Origin: Phoronis australis
Lineage: Eukaryota > Phoronida > Phoronidae
DNA: 64,000 nt
Assembly (NCBI GenBank): GCA_002633005.1
Contig: NMRA01000050.1
Location: forward strand, 1,132,954-1,196,953
Reading direction: 5' to 3'
Shown: positions 1 to 11,100 of the stretch, one piece after another
Layout: each line of letters starts with the position of its first letter
How positions within the stretch are numbered: position 1 is the first letter of the stretch
Notes under the pieces: generated by a model
Seen by the model: the letters and a program-made list of their open reading frames with translations, nothing else
Told to the model about the DNA's origin: nothing
Database searches by the model: none
Program-made: the position numbers and the translations under genes

Positions 1-170
1 CGTCCGTCCGTCGTCCGTCCGTCGTCCGTCCGGCGTCCGTCCGGCGTCCGTCCGGCGTCCGTCCGGCGTCCGTCCGGCGTCCCTCCGGCGTCCGTCCGGC
101 GTCCGTCCGGCGTCCGTCCGGCGTCCGCACGGCGTCCGTCCGGCGCCCGTCCGGCGTCCGTAAGGCGTCG
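1..170. repeat. 11-bp GC-rich minisatellite
   Basis: The unit GGCGTCCGTCC repeats head to tail with few changes; the first copies are shorter (CGTCCGT variants). It runs off the left edge and leads directly into the CTAGTGGC-type tandem repeat that starts near 180. A related GC-rich start (gcgtccggtgtccag) precedes the other copy of that repeat near 32070, so the minisatellite may be part of the same family. Confidence 0.9.
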
Positions 171-179
171 GGCATCCGC

Positions 180-493
180 TACTCTATCTCCAACAAAACC
201 TCTTGATACGCATTCATGAAATTTGGCACATAAGATCCATTTAAAGATGGAACGGCATGAACGAACTTTCGGACGAATCCGACCACAGGTGTCCCTCCTA
301 GTGGCAATTTTAGTTTTTACGTTTACCTCTATATCTTTAAAGGTCCTCAACGTATTTTCATCAAATTGGGCATATAGGCGTCTATTAGTAAGATACCGCT
401 AAGTTTCCGTTTCCGGATGGAGTCGACGAAGTTTGCGCCACCTTGTGGCCATTTTTGCTGTTTTTGAGTCTGTTTTAGAATCTGCCCCCCCTA
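180..493. repeat. First part of a roughly 400-bp-period tandem repeat, interrupted at 494
   Basis: Contains the hallmarks CTAGTGGCAATTTTAG and CACCTTGTGGCCATTTTT, spaced as in the units at 2380-2560. The unit is cut at the TTAA at 494-497 by a 1648-bp transposon and resumes after 2149. I see no coding sequence in it. Confidence 0.7.
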
Positions 494-497
494 TTAA

Positions 498-2145
498 AGG
501 AGAATGCCACCCGATTTAATTAGTCTTTTTGCCGTCTCAATCGGTCTATATCCACATCGCCTCGCATACGTCGACCTTACCTTGCCAAGAGGTGTGGCGA
601 TAATGTGTGGGGAAGGTGAGAAACGACGCTAGCGACGTCAGTGGTTCATATGCAGAGTGAATGCCGCTATGTTGCCGTAACATGCAGTTCATCGTTCCCG
701 CTTGTCCGATTTAAGCAGCTACGAGGAAGTCGGGTATATCGTTTTTTCTTACTTCCTCGAGAGTGCGAAATCCTTAGGAAGTGGCTCGCGATAGTGAAGA
801 ATGAAATGCACGCTGTAAATTGCAAGTATGAGGCCGTGAATCATCTCCGTGTCTGTGGCCTGCAGACGTCGACAGTGCCTGACGAATGCCGGCTTACCAA
901 ATAACTCCATACGTTCCGTTGTCTAAGCTTGTTCACGGCGCCTCTCTAGTATTTCTTCATTACCGTATTCCTGTTCGAATATCGATAGCCTGTAAAACTT
1001 AACGATCCACTTCCGAAGTTGGGAGTGATTAGCTCTAGCTCGTCCTAAGCCGGGGTTGCGAGTTGCCATGTTGGCGTTTATTACTGAGCGTTCTGTTTCA
1101 AAATGAATGATTCTCTCAATAACCAATACTTATATCAAACTGAAACAAAGTCTGTCTCATTAGATGCAATTTGTAATGCCTTTGGAGTGTTCGTGAGTGC
1201 AAATGGTTTGAGAAGCCATCAATTAATAAATCACTGCGTTACCGGCTTTAGGTGCAAAAAAACTAATTGACGGGACATCCGAGGCCGTGTGAGCTCATGC
1301 TAAGTTAGTGTTTGCTGGCAGAAACTGTTGCGAAACAACTCGATTTCCATCCCACGGCCAAGTGTTAGGGGAATCTTTATTTACATTTACATTACTCAAA
1401 TCATGATTGTCAATGTACAACTTCTGACCCGACGGTGCTGTGGCCAAAGCGGAACCTGAATTCGCGGCCCCCGACGAGTAAGTGGTTTGCAGTTTCGTGG
1501 CCAACTCACCAACATAATAAGGTGCACATTACTTTGGCTTACTAGTATAGTACATGTATTTTATTGACTGGAAGTTTAGTTTCCACTGAACTTTGGATGG
1601 TTTATGTTCGTGTCTTCGTGATGTCTGATCAGTTTCCGAGCCACTGGCCAGGATAACAATCGTTTTTTTGTTTAGAACTCAAAAAATCACAAGTCTAGAC
1701 AACACAGATCTAGGTTCTCCTGTCTGTATCTCACGGAAAATACTTCGAAATTATCTCCGAACAGACCCCAAACTCCAGCTACGGACCTTATTGGCCTGCC
1801 TAACTTTGTAGTCTACGGTGTGTCCAAATACCAGTACAGTAAATCCGTAACAGCGAAATAAAACAACACGTTCTTATGAGAATTCGGTGTATTTTTAAGG
1901 GTTTTACATTGAAGTTTGATGATTTATTGGTGTAAAACGATGACTTCAAGCGATAAGCTGACACCAGTAACCCGTGTTGTGAACTGCTGAACAGAATGCG
2001 TGTGAAACCGATGACGTCTCTGGATAATTTCAACACCTCCGTCTGCCGTCAGGTGTCATGTAACGCAACCGTACGTGTCGTTACGGAGTAGAACTACTCA
2101 ATCTAAATTGATACAAATTAGGTTGTTTTTGGGTGGCATGCTCCT
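498..2145 (+). mobile_element. piggyBac-like non-autonomous element, copy 1 (1648 bp)
   Basis: The left end AGGAGAATGCCACCC and the reverse complement of the right end AGGAGCATGCCACCC form imperfect terminal inverted repeats. Both ends abut TTAA (494-497 and 2146-2149), the target-site duplication typical of piggyBac. Copy 2 at 49328-50975 has the same length and is collinear; copy 3 at 60831-62864 is inverted. No transposase-length reading frame is present, so the element is non-autonomous or decayed. It carries an 87-codon frame (641-904) with THAP-like spacing. It is inserted into a tandem-repeat unit. Confidence 0.75.
641..904 (+). pseudogene. THAP-like zinc-finger remnant inside the transposon
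   Basis: The 87-codon frame has an early Cys pair, then VYRFFLLPRE, LRKWLAIVKNE and HLRVCG, in the order of a THAP domain (C2..C, F..P, R.W, RxCxxHF). The final His-Phe of the C2CH zinc site reads Leu-Gln. The copy at 62469-62699 (minus) keeps the same landmarks (FRLPRE, LRKWL, LRVCG) with a Cys-Cys start. The copy at 49473-49733 is more damaged. THAP domains are DNA-binding modules of some transposases. This assignment rests on motif spacing only and could be chance. Confidence 0.35.
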
Positions 2146-2149
2146 TTAA

Positions 2150-2960
2150 CCAGAGTGCTGTAAGGACGATTTTGAAAATTGGCATGTATGTTCTTACTAT
2201 GAAGAGGACAGCTGACAATGATTTTCCGTCGATTTTGGGTACTGTGGCGCCTCCTAGTGGCACGTTTTTTGTGCACATGGATGTATCTCCTAAACCGTTT
2301 GCAATATGTTTATGAAATTTAGCAAGTGTATATCAATTATGTTCACAACAAATGACAACTTTTGGATGGATCTGACAACCAGTGTGACCCTATTGGCAAT
2401 TTTAGTTTTTTAGGTTTACCTCTGTGTCTTCAAAGGTGCTCAACAGATTTTTTGAAAATTTGGAATATAGGCATTTATTGGTGAGAGGATGCTGTCCTCC
2501 GGTTTTCGGTTGGAATCGAGGAAATTTGCACCACCTAGTGGCCATTTTTCCTGTTTTTGGCGTCCACCTGTCGATCAGCCAAACCATTCTAAGGATGATT
2601 TTGAAAATTGGCGTGTATGTTCTCAGTATGAAGATGGCGGTTGACTATAACGAATTCTACTGTTTTGTCTAGCGCCCATGGAGCTGGATCTCCTTAACAC
2701 ACTGCATGATCTTCGTTAAGTTTAGTTATTATGTATTTCAATGAAGCTAAAAACAGGCGACGTCTTTCAGGCCGATCCAATGATCCCTGTGCCCCATAGT
2801 GGCAATTTCATTTTTTCAGTTTTCCTTCGTTTCTCTAAAGTTCCTCAACTGATACCTATGAAATTTGCTTTTTAGTAAAGAAGCGATGACATTTTCCCGT
2901 TTTCAGATGGATTTGATGTTTTGTGCCATCTAGTGGCTATTATTATGAATCAACCCTAGA
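2150..2960. repeat. Roughly 400-bp-period tandem repeat, resumed after the insertion
   Basis: Units start near 2388 (CTATTGGCAATTTTAG) and 2793 (CATAGTGGCAATTTC), about 405 bp apart. They continue the unit at 293 if the 1648-bp insertion is removed. The recurrent piece AGGATGATTTTGAAAATTGGC occurs at about 2162 and 2592. Short open frames here are by-products of the repeat. Confidence 0.65.
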
Positions 2961-2990
2961 AGAACACCATTAGCGGTGCATTCGTGGGCG

Positions 2991-5900
2991 CATTTCAACG
3001 CTCCGCGTTGCTCTTGTTATGCAATGTATCAAAAGGGTTAATATACTAAATTCCCTTATCTGCCTATAGCCATGCATGTTGTTGAAAGCGAGCTACAGCA
3101 CAAATATGTAACCTCATGCGACACGTGGCTTCACGTCCATTAATATCAGAATCCCCCATCTTTGTCTTTATCTATGCACTTCAAAATAACGAACTTTGGC
3201 AAAATAGCAAGATTAATTCATATTAATTTTTATCTTTAAGGAGAATAGAAAGAGGAAGTTATGTCTTTGTAGTCATCTTTTCGGACTGTTGTACATTTTA
3301 AACTATCGACCTAGACTTGCCCAGGTTTAAGAAAAATAATCCTGTCCTTTCACAGTGGAAAGGTATTTTCTATTTCCCAGCTAGTCCTCCTATTTTTACG
3401 TATAAAAGTCACGGTTTGATCTGTTGTTACCACTACTATTGCAAGCAAATTTGGCATCATTGGAACAGTGATATTTCGGTTTCCAATGTTAAGGTCTTTA
3501 AAAAACGTTACTACGCCGCCACTTTTTAGACTATTGGCTCTCGCTTCTCCGAGGGAATCTTTTTTGTTGAACTCGCAAAATATGTCAACGTGCCCACAAA
3601 AAAATGCGTGCTTTTCGTTCCTTCCACCACAATGTCTTTAAGAAATTATCATCCGTAAGAAAGGTGGTAGACAGAACCCGTCGGCATCAGAAACTTTGGT
3701 ATTGTTCCTTTTGAATGGAGCAGGGCGAATACTGCAATAAAAAACTGGCTTAAATAAACCACTCTATTGTGGACTTAAGAGGTTGTTTTTTGTGTCAAAT
3801 TGGCTTATGAAATTGAATTAAACCCGAAGAATTGTTACACGCGTATCTTCCTGAGGAAATACGTTAAAATAATAATCAAATACAATGGCATTGTTTCTGT
3901 TGTGTTGACCAAGGGAAGTGTGTTTACTGTAGTGAAGGACACACAATTGGTTTATGGCCTGTGAGCGCCAAAAAAGACTGCAACAACTTTTTAACAATAT
4001 AAACTTGTTACCTGTTCCTGGAAACTCCTTTGGTGTGGAGTTGAAACTGCGCACGGTACATTCTGACTACAGCAATATACTACTCATGTTAAAAAACCAT
4101 TGGCAGCACATAGTGACACAGCCATTCATAACTTCGAGCTGGCGCATTTGATAGAATTTCATGCCAACAATCCGAAAAAAGGCGATAAGTGTGTGAACCC
4201 CTTTTGTCCGAGTTACAAAGACCATTAAAACTCATAAAATATGACGTCGCTTTCGTAAAATGTAACACCGGTACATTTTTCGCATAGGTATTCGACTTAA
4301 ATTGTAACACTTACATAAAATGTAACGACTTATTACGTTTTAGGAGTTACCTAGCAACGTAAAATGTAGCAAATGTACGAAATAGTTACATTTTACGGCG
4401 TATCACAGCTTACCAGCCAAAAGTTCTCTCTCGTGCCTACACGCGAACATCTTGACAAACCTTGTTTGAGAACCTGCTCTAACATTAGGTAAATTCTGCA
4501 GAAATGAGAGAGTTCTCCAGCGTAGATCAACTTGTAAGAAACAATACTAAAAATTCCAATTTCAGAAACATCTCATTTAAATTGAGGAGACTGGTACTTT
4601 TTGATGTCGCTAGTGTTATTTCCTACAAAATAAGGAGAACGCTATCTAGGTCAAATTTCCAATATGTTTAAATGTACCGAAGGGGTACAAGATCGACTAC
4701 GGAAACATACATGTAGCGAAAGTAGAGGCTCTGAGGTAAAATAAGCAGTTCAATACGTCATGTGGAAAAACTCCTAACAAGAAGTTAATTGATTGTCGAA
4801 ATTGACCCTCTGACTGGAGCTTGAAATTTAAATCCTTGTTTCAAAGGACATAATTACCGGTTCAAACAACTGGTGGGGTCTATGTGTATAAAAATGGCAA
4901 ATGTAGTTTTCAAGTGTGCTGGCTTACTGTACTTTTTGCCGAAAACTCGCTGATTATCTTAACCATATCTCACGATTCTAGCTTGAATGATTTCATCACG
5001 AGAATCAATAACAAAATGAAAATGAAGCAGTGAAGTTCAGGATGAATGGTAACTACAAGAATTTGTCCAAACTGAATCCAGACGGCAATAGGAAATTAAC
5101 CCTGCAAACTCTCGAGGCCAGTCTCCCGAAATCCCGATAAAGCAGGCGCCTGCAGTAGAATACGTTGGTCAATCGTGAGGGTTTGCATTCCGCATTCTAA
5201 TGGGGCTTTTCGGAGAATTCTCCTAGTGGTGATTGAATTGCGCATGCGTCGCTGTCTGCATGTAAACAGCTGGTAACAAGACGGATTGTTATCAAAAAAA
5301 CGTCGTCGCGCAAAGCCTTATTATTGCTATTTTTCCTGGTGCAAGTGTTCGACAGGTGGTCACAAATTACCAAAAGACCTAAGGTTACTACATTCGTGGA
5401 GCATTGCGGTCAAAAGCGTCAACCAACTGACAAAAGGTGTGTGGATGCCGAAGTCCCTTTGGTAAACTACATAACGTAACTTGGTAAGTTCTTAGCAATC
5501 AAATTTCTATCGACATCGTTCGATGATGTTATCCCCACCAGTTACCCCATTGAATAACGGGTTTATTGAATGGAACTAAGTGTTTCTTCTCGGAAACTCA
5601 CCCAGGACTCGGATGCCGGGTAGGCTAGCAGCACATAGTCACATATTGTCCTCCAGGGGTGGGAAAGCGCCCAATATAAGAAGTGTGTGGTACGTGACGC
5701 TCAGAAGTCAAGGGTAACCTTTTCACATCTGTTTCTCTTCAAAGCTATGCTATGTCCAATAAAATTATCTAGACGAGTGAGTTTCCTTATTTTATGGCGG
5801 ACTCCACCCACAGGACTACCAGATTAGTTACTGAATTAACATGAATAAGCTATTCAGTAAACGTCATAAGATTGCATTGAAATAAAAATTGACACTTAGG

Positions 5901-8039
5901 TACAAGGATTATTAGTTTCTACATATAAACATGAAAATGAAACGTCAAGTATGTTCTGCCTCACTAAAGTACTTTTGTCATGTGTTTTCTTTTATAATTT
6001 GTTAATATTTCACTGACTATTCTGTTACAGGTAAGAGAAAACGACTGAAACCAGCCGCCTGACCGTCTATTTTACCTTTGGACAAAGTGAAAAGCAATCC
6101 TTCAGCATTAATCTGAGAGACTTGAACATAATTCAGAAATTCAGCCCTTGATATGCCTGATTATGGACTCCACTGCATGGGAAAATTACAATTGTTTTTA
6201 AAAATAATATTCCTTTATGTACTTTTCTTGCATGTGGAACTTTTGTTGTGGACAAGTTAACAAAAACTTAAAATTATTCAAGGGCCTTCTTAAGAAAGCT
6301 CTAAAAAAATTCCACACACACACAAACAAATCAAATGCAAACAAAGGGAATACTTCATTTTGATCGTTGCACATTTCTAGAGGTCAACAGGAAAACAACA
6401 ATTCGCAAGCGCAATCGCTAATCATTTCAGCTTTATAAAGAATAAGCACAACTGCACTGTGTGGGGCTTTAAAACTGAGGAAATATTGTGGTTTCAATAA
6501 TTAGTGACAAACTTGCCTGTTGATGAAAAGATTATTCGATCATCAAAGTGTAACATTAACGGGCTTTCTACTGACAAAAAGACAATCGATGTAGTCACTG
6601 AATGTCATTTCTTCCAGGTAACCTCATTCAGCCTCAATTAGATTCTTGAAGGTAAACACAACAGCGTATCACTTGACTCGTTTTGTGCCCAAAATCTGAC
6701 CCTGAACTACACCAGAGTGCCACTACGTCTTCTTTAGCTTCAATCCAGCATGTTTCTTTCAGGAAAGGAAATAAGCTATTGTCAACACATAATTTATTGC
6801 CTATGAAAGGGCATCCTCACCCACGAGGCTGACTTGTGTAGCAGTCCGATACAGTTCCTCTTCATACACAAACAACACGTTGTCTTATGGTAACTTCGTA
6901 CTGCAATTCACATTTCACCAAAGCCACTGACATGTACATTGTGCCATGCAGCACTATTGGTGTGTGGAAATGGTGTGGGAACAGAAAGGAGTAACAAAGC
7001 TTGTTCGTTGTCTCCGATGAAGAAAGTAGGCTTAAACAACAGATCTACACTGAATTGGAATATCTTGCTGGTTAGCTGTAGTCAACTGCTTAAAACCAAT
7101 TTTTGTCCATTCAGGGTCGATGCAGAAGCGATGCATATCTCCTCTGCACGGTACAAGCCCTTAAACCTAAAAACCAAAGGTCACGTGAAAACAGACATGA
7201 TAGATTTTCCTTTCAACGTGTAATAAATTTCCGGAAGACATAGGATAGGGAGTAAACAAACAGTCTAATGGATATTTACGTATCCTTTGTCGTGGCATTG
7301 GGCTTGGATTGTAATCTCACTAAACAATAGCGAGTTAAACATTCAGCATTCATTGATGTAACTGTTACTGATAAACCTGTTAGAAATCATTCCAAACAAT
7401 AATACTGCTTTGATGTACTAAAACATCCCGAGTGCTACGTCAGGTATCGTAACGCGCATCACAACAAACAAAGATTAACCCGACTGGCGACTGCGGCGAA
7501 GTCGACATCGGCGAGTATCACAGTTCACAGGCATCAGTAGAATAAACATGGAATAATCGTTAAAATAATCAAAAACCTTTCCTTTGTATATGGTCGTGCT
7601 TACTTTCTCTTATAGAAGCACCCTTTTCAATCAATTTAAGATTCAGTTGGCACGCCCACAAGCCATTTCACCATGTATTTAAAGGGCTCGCGAAATCGAG
7701 GCTGTTAATCTGTCAGCACTAGTACACGCGCGCCCTCTAGTTAATGTAAATTTTCCGAATAGCCCTATTCTACAATTCTGTGCTAAACGCGAAGATGAAA
7801 CCTCTACATCGTTGCGACAGGCAATTTTCGTTCTGCGTAATAAACGTTAACGTTAAAATTTATTTAACTCAAATCCACTTTGGTCCAATAACATCAACCT
7901 CCACAAGACTTTAAATATAGTGACGTCTTACCTTAAATATACGTCGAAGTCAGTTTTCAAACCAGTTCAATTCTTTTGTGTGATACTTGTAACAGAACAC
8001 CGAATCCAAAATGCTAACGATAGACACTATGTACGACAG
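2991..8039. other. No gene recognised; expected 5' part of gene A not found
   Basis: By comparison with gene B, exons for the signal peptide, the PAN-like domain and the first two exons of module 1 should precede 8040. I looked for the 'W.F..N...C..PG' exon on the plus strand and did not find it. The stretch is AT-rich with short unrelated frames and includes a small palindromic element at 4254-4397. Gene A may be truncated, or its start may lie beyond the left edge. Confidence 0.5.
4254..4397. mobile_element. 144-bp palindromic MITE-like element
   Basis: CGTAAAATGTAAC at 4254-4266 is perfectly inverted as GTTACATTTTACG at 4385-4397. Two further internal copies of the motif (about 4314 and 4358) lie in direct orientation. 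I could not define a target-site duplication. Confidence 0.5.
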
Positions 8040-8198
8040 TCGATGGAATCTGTGACGACATTCCTGTGGGAACAACGAAAATACAGTTTGCCGTCGCGCC
8101 ACATGCGGAAGGGGGTTCTCCTGTTACCGGGTGGCCATTAAAGGACCAGATTGGAATGTCCATTACTATTGAAGAAAATGACGTGAGGAAGGCAGAAG
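8040..8198 (+). CDS. Gene A exon: third exon of the first (partial) module
   Basis: Acceptor CAG at 8037-8039 and donor GTAAGC at 8199; 159 nt, phase 1 to phase 1. It encodes VDGICDDIPVG, then TGWPLKDQIG and an ITIEEND strand. The matching gene B exon is 171 nt at 27863. This copy lacks the two internal cysteines of the gene B version and is four codons shorter. Confidence 0.8.
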
Positions 8199-11100
8199 GT
8201 AAGCTGTTGACACGTCTGCTGCTGCGTTTTTATTCAGTTTTCAATCACTACCTACTATACATTTGCTACTAAACCATGATGTTTGCCAAATTTGCAGAAT
8301 ACTGTAAGTTACAATATGATAATGCATAAATCCAATGCTATCGACCCCTTCGTCCCAACATTTTTATCAGTATGTTTATTTTACACAGTTTCAGTGTCTT
8401 GGAAAATCATAATTTTGTGAATCGTGTGTTGTTCGTGCGACACCCAGCTTGTAGAAGAGTTTACTGAGATCAAGATTTCTAATGGACGTATTCTTGTCAA
8501 TTTCATGTTTTACATTAAGTCTCAAGTTGGTTACTCAAGATAATGACTATCGTAAAATGAGATTTTCAAAATTTCTTAAATACAAGTACCCGGTGTATTC
8601 TTGAGTTGATGTGGATGATTTCGTTCGGAAAATCTCTGGAGCGAGTGCCCCCAAATCCCCGGACAGAGACCCCGTTTCCGTTATCTCACTGACGGAGTAC
8701 TCATCAGAGGTCTGTGCTCATGAACTTTTCAATTCATATTTAGTTTTTGCCAATTACAGGCTAATCTGGTAAGAGTTGATGCTTCAATGTGGATTGATGC
8801 AGTTTGAAATTTGAGATATAACATCTAACTCGACAACCCCCAAATACAGGCGACCTAAATGGGGATGCGAGTAAAATCGGCAAGGGAGGTGACGATAGTG
8901 GGAATTTGAAAATCTGAAACAACCAGAAGGCGAAAATGCTAGCGGCATGGTACCGCAGAAATTCACGAAATTGAATTCGCCAGTGCTAATTGAATCTTTT
9001 TCACAACTGGTTGTCACTGTCGGGGGAAGAAATCACAATGGTCTACCGTTTGCGTTTTCCACATCCCAATCAACAAAGCCACTGTGTTTGTTCCAACAAC
9101 TCGTGGATAGTGCACCAATGAAACAGGTGGGGCTATACCCCACAACTCCCTGTGGTGCACCACCTATAGAGCAGGACGGCTGAGTACCGAAAATGTGGGC
9201 GGCTATAGCACTGCAGCCCCCTGTTGTGTGCCGCCAATTGTACTGAAGGATCTTTTGATACTCATTTCTTCATTCCACAATGTCAATCAAGTTCTACTTA
9301 CTTTTTCCACTTCCGTCGTCTTCTTTACTTCGGATTATTCTAAAAAACCCTGGATCCACACATCCCAATACCACCTCTACTCACAACGGCTCGGACTCAC
9401 AACTACAACGGCCCACGACCCGCAACCCCTCCACCCATGACCTGTGGCAATAGATGCGCCTTTTAAGCATTTCATAATCCTTTACGCCGCTGAATGACTT
9501 TCCCATAGGACATACCTACACACAAGGAGGCTGTGGCTCAATTTGGTGGTTACAAACAGAAACTGGCTTGAGAACGTGATCTGTGGCCGCGGTATCGTTG
9601 CCACAAAAATAGTTCCACGAGCGATTACCAATAGCACCGCTCTACTGAACTTACCTAGAGAGTGCGTTAACGGGAATGTTCATGATTTCGAATTTTATTA
9701 TTTGCTTTCTGTTATATACCCGATCACAATGATTGGGTCCGCTAGGGTCGAGCTGGTGGTGGGGTGTAGAGGTAGAGGGGATTTAGAGCATTCATTTTCA
9801 TTACTCTTACTCACCATCCCAGTGAGCGTTTAGAAAGATATTCCGCAATCAATAAAAGCTGGATATCGTGCACGTATAATATGCAACCGCTAAATGTACA
9901 GTGTATTTGGTATCAATATGTATTAATATCGTTCTCACTTTGGAACATAAGAAAAAGCGGTTCAAAACCATAGTTTCTTTTGTTGAAACATACTTGAAAT
10001 GTCTTCCTCATTCGTTTATTTCTAGGAACATGCCCACCATTGTCAAGATTCAATGTTCAACAACAAGTGTGGTTAAACGAGAGCTCGGTCAAAAATGCAA
10101 CTCTTTGGGTACGACATTTTTAATTCTTAATAACTTGGATTGACGTTGCATCTGTCCTATAAAGTGAAACGTTATATAGATTCAGAAAGTTCTCCCTTAG
10201 ACTGTGATGTACTTGTATTGATGTTGTCCATGGTGACGTTTGGTGAACATTAACGCCGAACTAGTACTTCTGATAATCACATCGATTGTCGGGTTTACAG
10301 CAAAGGTGGTCTTAGCAAATATGATATAATTGGTGACAATGGCAATGGCTGTATGCAGTGGTGTTCCTGCTGAAAATACATGTATGTCATTGAAATTCAA
10401 TGTGTTCATTCAGTCTCAAGAGTTTGAGAAGCGTGCGGACAACACTGCTGTTCACGTGATATTTCTTGGTCCGTTCACTTTGCTGAACACAAGTTTGAGT
10501 CGCTGGACAATACACTTTAATGGCAGCACATGTAAGGACCCCGGACCCGTCAGTGGAATTCTGGAAGACAGCCTCGGACATCAGTTTGCAGACGGCACAA
10601 ATGGGGGTAAGTTGGATTGGTCCTGTGCAGACATTATGAAAATGATAAATTCGTGTCATTTGCAACGAAAACGGGATATCCACCACATCAATTGGTCCAT
10701 GCAAGAAAAGTGAAATTTTCAGAATTTGATTAGCTTTCAGACTTAGAAACTGCGTTTCAAGATTCGCATCGCGAATCCTTACAGATTTCGTGTGCTGTCA
10801 CTCAAAGATAATTCCGATGATTCATCAAGCAACTACAATTGTGTGTACCGACAACCTGATTGTTTAATTGCCATGCAACAGGATTTGAGAACGGAATGCA
10901 TGTAGTAGATTCAACATATTCATGCAGCAGTGTTGTCAGTGCTTGATTATCACCAGTTACATTTAATACGGGTTAAATGAAAAATAGGCATCGATATAGG
11001 ACTTGGAATTGACTGATCGAAATTATTTCTGGTATCTGCTGTTTTTCTTTCTGTTGTTGGCGTGTTTTACTTCATCTCTTTTAGTTGACGGCATCTGCAA

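Noticed and set aside
7920-8141. Plus-strand 73-codon frame overlapping gene A's first visible exon
   Set aside because: Shadow frame of the exon at 8040-8198, which is supported by homology with gene B.
10387-10704. Minus-strand 105-codon frame with several Cys
   Set aside because: Antisense of gene A exon 10414-10606.
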